Shown: positions 1 to 5,255 of the stretch, piece by piece
How the letters are laid out: every line of letters starts with the position of its first letter
Position numbering within the stretch: position 1 is the stretch's first letter
Assembly: GCA_023422555.1 (NCBI GenBank)
Contig: JAFAGQ010000029.1
Span: 1 to 12,670, forward strand
Length of the DNA stretch: 12,670 bases
Source: Pseudomonadota bacterium
Lineage (GTDB): Bacteria; Pseudomonadota; Gammaproteobacteria; Burkholderiales; Burkholderiaceae_B
Reading direction: 5' to 3'
The notes under the pieces: generated by a model
Seen by the model: the letters and a program-made list of their open reading frames with translations, nothing else
Database searches by the model: none
Told to the model about the DNA's origin: nothing
Position numbers and translations under genes: made by a program

Positions 1-199
1 TGAATGCAGTACCTGAGATTAATTCTGTGTAAAGCCCATGAGGTCCGTGCTGCGGATTGTTTCTGCCCTGAGGCAGTGCTCCTGCAACCGCCTCACTGGC
101 ATACTCATTGCCAAATCCGCTCTGATATTGCAAAGCCTGGCTGCCGGTTGAGCCGGCGTCCTTCGCCCCGCTGGAAACGTTCTGGTTTTTCTGCGTCAT
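1..199 (-). CDS. hmgA: Homogentisate 1,2-dioxygenase, N-terminal part (cut by the window edge)
   Basis: Homogentisate dioxygenase opens the aromatic ring of homogentisate to maleylacetoacetate in cytoplasmic tyrosine/phenylalanine breakdown, using a mononuclear iron. Reading the minus strand from the ATG at 199-197 gives 66 residues with no stop, running off the left edge. Residues 25-50 contain the hallmark opening of the family: YQSGFGNEYASE, then GALPQGRNNPQ, followed by GLY and SGTAF. The first 22 residues are a Ser/Gly-rich leader of the sort that varies between homologues. The start is supported by an AGGGAG Shine-Dalgarno-like run about 9 nt upstream. The full protein should be about 430-450 residues, so roughly 85% lies outside, including the iron-binding residues. 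Recognition rests on the N-terminal signature alone, but that signature is very characteristic. Confidence 0.9.
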   Translation of the reverse strand, partial: MTQKNQNVSSGAKDAGSTGSQALQYQSGFGNEYASEAVAGALPQGRNNPQHGPHGLYTELISGTAF

Positions 200-298
200 T
201 CCTTTTTGCTCCCTGATTGCGCACAAATGGCCGGTAATGATTGCATCTGTCATGATGTCTCCGGCACAAGTTGCGGCTTATTCTTGATCCATGAAGAA

Positions 299-327
299 AG
301 TATAACGCAGCCCCAATTGGGCCTGAA
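299..327 (-). promoter_or_regulatory. Candidate hmgA promoter
   Basis: On the minus strand a TATACT box (304-299, 5 of 6 to the -10 consensus) lies 17 bp from TTCAGG (327-322, only 3 of 6 to the -35 consensus). Transcription would begin near 292, leaving a leader of about 93 nt before the hmgA ATG. A weak -35 fits an activated or regulated promoter. This is pattern matching only. Confidence 0.35.
309..324. promoter_or_regulatory. Imperfect palindrome in the hmgA promoter spacer (candidate operator)
   Basis: CCCAATTGGG (312-321) is a perfect 10-bp palindrome. It extends to 16 bp (309-324) with a single mismatched pair. It sits between the proposed -35 and -10 boxes, where a repressor would block polymerase. 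In other proteobacteria hmg genes are often controlled by an IclR- or MarR-type regulator; no such gene is visible here, so the binding protein is unknown. Confidence 0.3.
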
Positions 328-376
328 AGCCGCCACGCGTGCCAACATTATTTACCCACCTTCCCTGCGGCCGCCC

Positions 377-424
377 CCATTACTGAATCCATTACTGGAA
401 TCCATTATTGATCCCATTACGATC
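377..424. repeat. Four imperfect tandem copies of a ~12-bp unit
   Basis: The units are CCATTACTGAAT (377-388), CCATTACTGGAAT (389-401), CCATTATTGATC (402-413) and CCATTACGATC (414-424). They stand head to tail, with CCATTA invariant and decay at the end of each unit. The array lies about 180 bp upstream of the hmgA start and could be a multi-site binding region or simply a decaying minisatellite. Confidence 0.55.
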
Positions 425-465
425 AATTCAGCCGCAAGGCGCGGAGTGTGGCTGCATGCGTGAAT

Positions 466-474
466 TGGTATAGT
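466..474 (+). promoter_or_regulatory. Candidate extended -10 promoter for ogt
   Basis: TGGTATAGT fits the extended -10 pattern TGn-TATAAT with one mismatch. No good -35 is visible upstream, as allowed for extended -10 promoters. Transcription would start near 481 and leave a leader of roughly 130 nt, which is long for such a gene. The same TTGGTATAGTG string recurs in front of the PfpI gene. Confidence 0.3.
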
Positions 475-489
475 GTAATCAGGCTTTAA

Positions 490-517
490 TTTTCGGATAA
501 GGCCCTGGTTTTCGGAT
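490..517. repeat. Direct repeat TTTTCGGAT, two copies 19 bp apart
   Basis: Exact 9-bp copies at 490-498 and 509-517 lie immediately downstream of the candidate ogt promoter, within its presumed leader. The spacing is a little under two helical turns. Function unknown; a chance duplication is possible. Confidence 0.35.
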
Positions 518-609
518 CAGTCGTCGGCGCTCCGACCCGGCTTAGGCCATCCGGGCAGGCGCTGGCATTCTGATCCGGTTTTAACTCGTGCATTCCCGGG
601 AGAAATGAA

Positions 610-1098
610 ATGACATATGAATACACCACCATGCCCTCTCCGGTAGGAGAGCTGACGCTGGTCGCCAAAGATGATGCGCTGACTGCCATCTTGTGGCCGA
701 ATGACCGTCCGGGGCGGGTAAAACTGGGACCGCAATCGCGAAATGACAACTATCCAGTGCTGCAAGAAACGCGCAAGCAGCTGGAGGAATATTTTGCAGG
801 TAGGCGTAAGAAATTTGATATCAGGCTGCAGATGGAGGGAACACCGTTCCAGCAAAAAGTCTGGCGGATGCTTCTTGCCATTCCCTTTGGAGAAACCCGC
901 AGCTATGGGCAACTCGCAAAAGAGGCAGGAAACCCCGCGGCGTCCCGGGCCGTGGGAGCCGCTATCGGTCGCAATCCAATCTCAATTGTGGCGCCATGTC
1001 ATCGCGTCGTAGGCAGTTCCGGCAAACTGACGGGCTTTGCGGGAGGTTTGAATGCCAAACGTGATTTGCTGGCGCTGGAAGCGACGCGAAATCGCTGA
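610..1098 (+). CDS. ogt: Methylated-DNA--protein-cysteine methyltransferase
   Basis: A suicide DNA-repair protein of 162 residues that transfers an alkyl group from O6-alkylguanine (or O4-alkylthymine) to its own cysteine. The active-site motif PCHRVVG is present with Cys130 as acceptor. It is followed by the family-typical GSSGKLTGFAGG segment (136-146) and preceded by the helix-turn-helix part with the arginine-finger region SRAVGAAIGRNP (112-123). Residues 1-65 form the short N-terminal domain beginning with the usual 'sPvGeltl' strand. The length matches Ogt/MGMT single-domain proteins rather than Ada, which carries an extra AraC-type half. The start at 610 is supported by GGGAGA at 598-603, 6 nt upstream. 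It ends 5 bp before the convergent peptidase stop codon, with no terminator hairpin between them. The ogt versus Ada-C-like assignment is by architecture. Confidence 0.93.
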   Translation: MTYEYTTMPSPVGELTLVAKDDALTAILWPNDRPGRVKLGPQSRNDNYPVLQETRKQLEEYFAGRRKKFDIRLQMEGTPFQQKVWRMLLAIPFGETRSYGQLAKEAGNPAASRAVGAAIGRNPISIVAPCHRVVGSSGKLTGFAGGLNAKRDLLALEATRNR

Positions 1099-1103
1099 GC
1101 ACA

Positions 1104-2405
1104 CTATTCCTGCGCCACCTTGCCTTCGGAGATATCCATGATCATGCGTGTCGCCAGGTACAGTCGAGGCACGATCGTGGGAATATTCACGTATTCTGCG
1201 TTATTGGAGTGGGCACCAAAACCGCTAAGCCCAAAGCCTTCGACAACACCTCCACGTGTCTTCACTGCTGCAAATGCAGCATCAGTACCGCCGCCAGTCG
1301 CCTTGTCGGCCACTGACATATCGATATCCAGCTCTTTCTTGTAAATGGACTGGGCATGGGCAGCCAGTTTACGTCCGATATCACTGGCTTCCAGAGGTGG
1401 TCGACGAACTTCAAACTTGAGTTCCACTTTACTCTCCGGCAGAAGTTTGTTCTTGATTTTCTCCTGCATCGCGGTCTCAAGCGCATCGAAATCCTTGACC
1501 TTCAGTGCGCGGGCATCCGCCTGGGCTTCTGCCTCTGGCGGTATCATATTTCGGACACTGCCGACTTTGGCCAGCGTCCAGTTCAGCTTCAATCCTTCCT
1601 CCGGTTTTGACAGATCTTTCATCTGCAATATCTGATGCGAGAGTTCATAAAGCGAATTGACGCCACCTTCCGGACGCGCGCCAGCATGCGACGATTTGCC
1701 GTGCACTTTCAGATAGGCCGCGCCGATACCGCTGGTCGCCAGGCGAACGCCCCCATCCTTGCCACCCCCTTCAAAAGAAAAGACGGCGTCCTGATCCTCT
1801 GCGAACTTGGTAATGAGGGCACGCGCACCCGGAGAGCTGATTTCCTCGTCGCTGTTGAATACGACCGTTACGGTGCCAAACGATTTATAGTCCAGCTTCC
1901 TGAGCATGTCTACGACGTGCAGAACAGCAGCAACGCCCTGTTTGTCATCTGCAATCCCTAGTCCATACGCCTTGTCGCCATCAACACGGAAGGGCTGATC
2001 TTTCAGATCGCCCTTCTGATAAACGGTATCCAGATGCGCAATCATCATGATTTTTGATTTGCCTGTGCCCTTGATGGTGCCGTGAACTACCGGTCCGGTC
2101 TTCTCGGGCGTATCGTCCATGCGATACACGTCCTTGGGTTTGATGATTTCGGTTTCTGCACCCAGCTGCTTCAGGCGATCGGCGGCGAAGCCGGCAATTT
2201 TCGTCACGCCTTCAATATCTTTGCTGCCTGACTCGATATGCACCAGATCACGCAAGGTATCCAGAAATGCCTGTTGCTCGTTTTTTGCAAGATCGTGAAC
2301 CTGAGCCACAGGGGCAGCAAAAGCGGCACCTGCTGCTGCAAACAGGATTGCGCCCGCGGTTAACTGTTTTCCTGTTCTGCGTGACGGGATGCATATCGAC
2401 TTCAT
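1104..2405 (-). CDS. Exported M20-family metallopeptidase (glutamate carboxypeptidase / CPG2-like)
   Basis: A 433-residue zinc exopeptidase that should remove C-terminal residues, probably glutamate-like, from peptides or folate-type amides. A signal peptide is evident: basic N-region with SRRTGK, hydrophobic stretch about 15-30, AFAAP cleavage zone, which puts the enzyme in the periplasm. The ligand set is complete: His124 and Asp126 in AHLDTV, Asp153 in GIADDKQG, catalytic Glu187 and ligand Glu188 in NSDEEISSPG, Glu212 in FSFEGGG, and His399 in GFGAHSNN. Spacing matches Pseudomonas carboxypeptidase G2 (His112, Asp141, Glu175/176, Glu200, His385) nearly exactly. The dimerisation-domain SSHAGARPEGGVNS follows at about 238-251. 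The start at 2405 has GGAG 7 nt upstream. It lies 157 bp downstream of the PfpI gene on the same strand and may have its own promoter. Substrate is inferred from the family; succinyl-diaminopimelate or aminoacylase roles look less likely because of export. Confidence 0.88.
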   Translation of the reverse strand: MKSICIPSRRTGKQLTAGAILFAAAGAAFAAPVAQVHDLAKNEQQAFLDTLRDLVHIESGSKDIEGVTKIAGFAADRLKQLGAETEIIKPKDVYRMDDTPEKTGPVVHGTIKGTGKSKIMMIAHLDTVYQKGDLKDQPFRVDGDKAYGLGIADDKQGVAAVLHVVDMLRKLDYKSFGTVTVVFNSDEEISSPGARALITKFAEDQDAVFSFEGGGKDGGVRLATSGIGAAYLKVHGKSSHAGARPEGGVNSLYELSHQILQMKDLSKPEEGLKLNWTLAKVGSVRNMIPPEAEAQADARALKVKDFDALETAMQEKIKNKLLPESKVELKFEVRRPPLEASDIGRKLAAHAQSIYKKELDIDMSVADKATGGGTDAAFAAVKTRGGVVEGFGLSGFGAHSNNAEYVNIPTIVPRLYLATRMIMDISEGKVAQE

Positions 2406-2522
2406 TTTTTCTCCGGATTATTGATTATTCAAGCAATGCTTTTGTCGTTTCAGTTTACCGGTCTTCAGTCAAATACACGACTGCAATATTACTCAGAGTT
2501 GTAACAAAACCCGCAGCCTCCT

Positions 2523-2545
2523 AATTGCAATTTCAATTGCAATTG
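2523..2545. promoter_or_regulatory. Two tandem palindromes AATTGCAATT upstream of the peptidase gene
   Basis: The 10-bp self-complementary sequence AATTGCAATT occurs at 2523-2532 and again at 2535-2544, separated by TC. The second copy extends to the 12-bp palindrome CAATTGCAATTG (2534-2545). Centre-to-centre distance is 12 bp, close to one helical turn, so two dimers could bind the same DNA face. The pair lies about 120-140 bp upstream of the peptidase start and 18 bp past the PfpI stop. No U-tract or GC stem is present, so it is not a terminator. Binding protein unknown. Confidence 0.45.
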
Positions 2546-2562
2546 GATCACGCCTGCAATCA

Positions 2563-3249
2563 TTAACCCTTGCCTTGCAGCTGTTTGATGACTTCCTGCG
2601 CCACGCCAACTGACGATGCCGGGTTCTGACCTGTGATCAACTTGCCATCAACAACGATATGCGGCTGCCAGTCACCGCCACTGGAATAAACTGCGCCATG
2701 TTCTTTCAGCATGTCCTCGACCAGAAAGGGAACAACGTCCGATAGCCCTACAGCGTCTTCTTCCGCATTGCTGAAACCCGTCACCTTTTTGTCTTTTACC
2801 AGATAGTCACCCGCTGCGGTCTTCACATGACGAAATACCCCGGGAGCATGACAGACGGCTGAGACCACCTTACCGCTCTGCTCGAAGTCGCGGATCAGTG
2901 AATTGACGTAGCCGTTTTCTGCCAGATCCCATAGCGGCCCGTGCCCACCGGGAAAGAACACAGCATCAAAGGTATCGGCAGAGACATCAGCCAGCTTCTG
3001 GGTTGAGGCGAGCGCGGCCTGCGCCTGGGCATCTTTGCGAAACCGCTCAGTCGCTTCTGTCTGCGCATCCGGCTCATCGCTCTTAGGGTCAAGTGGAGGC
3101 TGGCCACCCAGCGGAGAGGCCAGTGTGACCTGCGCGCCTGCATCCAGAAACGCATAATAGGGAGCAGCAAACTCTTCCAGCCAGAAGCCGGTGGGCTTAC
3201 CGGTGGAACCGAGTTTGTCATGTGAGGTCAGAATGATCAGAATTTTCAT
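2563..3249 (-). CDS. DJ-1/PfpI superfamily protein (HchA/Hsp31-like, type 1 glutamine amidotransferase fold)
   Basis: A 228-residue cytoplasmic protein of the DJ-1/PfpI fold. The nucleophile elbow AVCHAPG places the reactive Cys133 next to His134. The expected acidic partner is Glu25/Glu26 in FWLEEFAAPY, and the oxyanion region FFPGGHGPLWDL (98-109) is typical of the HchA-like branch. Members act as cofactor-free glyoxalase III (methylglyoxal to lactate), chaperones or, disputedly, protein deglycases. The start chosen is the ATG at 3249 rather than the TTG one codon earlier, because GGAG sits 8 nt before it and the protein then begins MKILI, a typical first strand. It diverges from the glycosyltransferase. 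Electrophile defence is the most likely role, but the exact reaction cannot be read from the sequence. Confidence 0.85.
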   Translation of the reverse strand: MKILIILTSHDKLGSTGKPTGFWLEEFAAPYYAFLDAGAQVTLASPLGGQPPLDPKSDEPDAQTEATERFRKDAQAQAALASTQKLADVSADTFDAVFFPGGHGPLWDLAENGYVNSLIRDFEQSGKVVSAVCHAPGVFRHVKTAAGDYLVKDKKVTGFSNAEEDAVGLSDVVPFLVEDMLKEHGAVYSSGGDWQPHIVVDGKLITGQNPASSVGVAQEVIKQLQGKG

Positions 3250-3297
3250 CAAGTTCTCCGGTTATTTGGGCAACTGTAATATCACCCTTGAAATTCC

Positions 3298-3306
3298 ACT
3301 ATACCA
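3298..3306 (-). promoter_or_regulatory. Candidate extended -10 promoter for the PfpI gene
   Basis: On the minus strand TGGTATAGT (3306-3298) fits the extended -10 pattern with one mismatch. Transcription would begin near 3291, giving a leader of about 42 nt. No good -35 is seen. The box is identical to the one proposed for ogt. Confidence 0.4.
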
Positions 3307-3428
3307 AAGGATATCAGCTCGAAAAATTTCAGATTTCAGGTTTTTTTGTGACAGGATCGAATTTTCTCCCCCACAGGGTCTTTCTGCCCGTTACAAATTC
3401 CGCGCCATCACCCGGCATCGGGGTATTA

Positions 3429-3446
3429 TTTTGCTGCGCAGCAAAA
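3429..3446. promoter_or_regulatory. Perfect 18-bp palindrome between the PfpI and glycosyltransferase genes
   Basis: TTTTGCTGCGCAGCAAAA is fully self-complementary with no loop, so it fits a protein-binding operator better than an RNA hairpin. It lies in the divergent gap, 56 bp upstream of the preferred glycosyltransferase start and about 120 bp beyond the PfpI promoter candidate. No regulator gene is adjacent, and I do not recognise the site. Confidence 0.5.
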
Positions 3447-3502
3447 AATGCTGTCTCCACCGTGCTGCCACCCGGTACATAATGGGAACCAAACCACGAA
3501 TA

Positions 3503-4651
3503 ATGAAGATTCTGTATACCAACTTTCATACCAGCCCCGGCATTGGCGGGCATACCTCCTACATCAGCCGGCTGATTGACGGACTGCATATCCGACATGA
3601 TATTTCCGTTGCCGTCCCTCCTGAGAGCGCGCTTCACCGTATTGCATCCGGCATGCCCGGCGTAACAGCATACGCCCAGAATTACCCTTCCAAGCTGCAG
3701 CGTCTGCCCGCAGCAATCGCACAAATGCGCCGCATATTACGCGAGGAAAAATTCGATCTGGTCCATGTCAACGGTACCGCAGACCATCGCCTGGTGATGC
3801 TGGCAGTCAGAGGAATGCGCCACAAGCCGGCCATTATTTTCACCAAACACAATGATCATGCAACTGATTCCATCGGCTCACGCCTGCGCGCGCGTTTCGG
3901 CACGGATCATTGCATTGCCGTGTGTGATTTTGTGGCCGACCGCCTGGCTGGCGGCCCTTACGATCAGGCCGGTGTCACTGTGGTACACAACGGAATCAAC
4001 ACAGATTACTTCAGCGAAAAACATGCAGGAAACGCCGCAAGTCTGCGTCATACCATTCTGGGCGGAAATGATAATGGTCGCATCCTGCTGGGCAGCAATG
4101 CGGGAACGACGGAATACAAGGGATGGATCGATATGGTGCGTGCGCTGGCGCAACTGGATCGTCGTCAGATTGAACGCATGCATATTGCCGTTGCCGGCCC
4201 GAAAGCGCCGCAGTCATTGCTGGATGAAGTTGAGCAACTGGGCATGCGCGATCATATTACATTTGTGGGTGACCTGGAAGATGTACGCCCGTTTATCGGT
4301 GCCATTGACATCGGTTTTGTTCTGTCTTACCGCGTCGAAACCATTTCCTTCGCCTGCCGCGAAATGATGTCAATGGGGAAGCCTGTGATTGTCACAAGAC
4401 AAGGGGGTCTGCCCGAAAATATCGACAATCAGGTCGATGGCTGGGTGATCCCTGTCCGCGCTCCGCAGGTCCTGGCGGGACTGCTACAGGAGATTCTACA
4501 GGGCCGACACGATCTGCAAGCGATGGGCCACGCTGCCCGTCAAAAAAGTGAACAGCGCTTCGGACATGAAAAATTCGTCAAGGCAACCGAACATGTATAC
4601 CGCAAGGCAGTGCTGAACCGCGTTGGAGTTCAGGCCGCGACTGTGGGCTGA
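3503..4651 (+). CDS. Glycosyltransferase family 4 protein (GT-B fold)
   Basis: A 382-residue retaining-type glycosyltransferase, likely transferring a sugar from a nucleotide sugar to a cell-envelope glycan on the cytoplasmic side of the inner membrane. The N-terminal half begins with a Rossmann strand, then the glycine loop SPGIGGHTSYI (11-21); DLVHVNG (85-91) and VVHNGI (160-165) follow. The C-terminal GT4 domain carries the EX7E motif, Glu279 to Glu287, and the sugar-nucleotide segment MGKPVIVTRQGGLPE (291-305). I chose the ATG at 3503 because the fold begins there; the frame stays open to 3191 and ATG 3482 is possible, but neither site has a clear Shine-Dalgarno. The gene stands alone without a glycan cluster, so acceptor and sugar are unknown. 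Its last 74 bp overlap the convergent nuclease gene. Confidence 0.87.
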   Translation: MKILYTNFHTSPGIGGHTSYISRLIDGLHIRHDISVAVPPESALHRIASGMPGVTAYAQNYPSKLQRLPAAIAQMRRILREEKFDLVHVNGTADHRLVMLAVRGMRHKPAIIFTKHNDHATDSIGSRLRARFGTDHCIAVCDFVADRLAGGPYDQAGVTVVHNGINTDYFSEKHAGNAASLRHTILGGNDNGRILLGSNAGTTEYKGWIDMVRALAQLDRRQIERMHIAVAGPKAPQSLLDEVEQLGMRDHITFVGDLEDVRPFIGAIDIGFVLSYRVETISFACREMMSMGKPVIVTRQGGLPENIDNQVDGWVIPVRAPQVLAGLLQEILQGRHDLQAMGHAARQKSEQRFGHEKFVKATEHVYRKAVLNRVGVQAATVG

Positions 4652-5138
4652 TACGATTCTGCATGCGCCACTGCCAGGGCGGTATGGGTTGCGGTTCTGT
4701 CCATAGACCAAGCCTGCGTTTCCTGGCAGAATCCTCTGCCCTGCAATACGCCAGATCCCTCAGATAACGTCGATAGGCCCAGGCATAGCCGCTGGCGACC
4801 ATCAGCAGATTGACATTCTGCTTATCAATAAACACCGTGGCAAGTACCCGGCCATATCGATCCCGACCCTGAGTATCAATCCCGACAATTTTGCGGGATA
4901 TCACATTTGAAAGAAACTTTTTCGCGGCCCGCCCAAATGGCATGGAAAACTCGGGCGCGTCAATTTGCGCCAGGCGTATCCGGTGCTGTTTTTTTGATGC
5001 ATCCAGTATGGTGATGGTGTCTCCATCTATTACGCCCACAACCCTTCCCTGTAAATACGTCTGCGCAAACGCATGCAACGGCGCCAGCATGACAATCATC
5101 ATCAGCCAGCGCTGCATCAGCAACACCATATACTTCAC
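4578..5138 (-). CDS. Exported thermonuclease-family (staphylococcal nuclease-like) protein
   Basis: A 186-residue Ca-dependent nuclease of the SNase fold, predicted to cut DNA/RNA in the periplasm or outside the cell. A hydrophobic signal peptide covers about residues 8-25 (cleavage near HAFAQ). The core shows VIDGDT (Asp38, Asp40, Thr41), RIRLAQIDAPE (Arg55, Asp60, Glu63) and DRYGR (93-97). These correspond to Asp21, Arg35, Asp40/Thr41, Glu43 and Arg87 of the staphylococcal enzyme, so it should be active. The domain ends near residue 158 (PPWQWR). The last ~24 residues are an Arg/Pro/Ser-rich tail lying antisense to the end of the glycosyltransferase gene. The start is a GTG at 5138 with AAGG just upstream; the in-frame ATG at 5129 is an equal alternative and does not change the signal peptide. 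Confidence 0.85.
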   Translation of the reverse strand: MKYMVLLMQRWLMMIVMLAPLHAFAQTYLQGRVVGVIDGDTITILDASKKQHRIRLAQIDAPEFSMPFGRAAKKFLSNVISRKIVGIDTQGRDRYGRVLATVFIDKQNVNLLMVASGYAWAYRRYLRDLAYCRAEDSARKRRLGLWTEPQPIPPWQWRMQNRISPQSRPELQRGSALPCGIHVRLP

Positions 5139-5255
5139 GCCCTTCTGTCAGTCTTATTCATCCGCCTTGCGACATCTTTAATCACAGACCCTGGTCTGGC
5201 CATTCGCCATCTGTCTTCTATCAGCCGTTACGAGTGATTGAGTCGCGCGCACCGC

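Larger units (their letters stand above)
200..609. other. 410-bp intergenic regulatory region between hmgA and ogt
   Basis: The two flanking genes diverge. Short open frames exist on the plus strand, but they look non-coding: low-complexity Pro/Leu/Ile content, no homologous motif and no ribosome binding site. Besides candidate promoters for each side, the gap holds an imperfect palindrome, a four-unit array of about 12 bp, and a 9-bp direct repeat, each listed separately. No tRNA-like fold or convincing intrinsic terminator was seen. Confidence 0.6.

Noticed and set aside
4..463. Two short plus-strand frames at the left edge
   Set aside because: The first is antisense to hmgA; the second has low-complexity content, no ribosome binding site and overlaps the repeat array.
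2520..2530. AGGAGG on the minus strand near the twin palindromes, as a possible ribosome binding site for a leader peptide
   Set aside because: The following start candidates give only a few codons before a stop and no attenuator hairpins are seen.
5185..5198. CAGACC/GGTCTG inverted repeat between the sulfatase and nuclease genes, as a terminator
   Set aside because: Only a 2-nt centre and no U-tract; a small operator is possible but unsupported.
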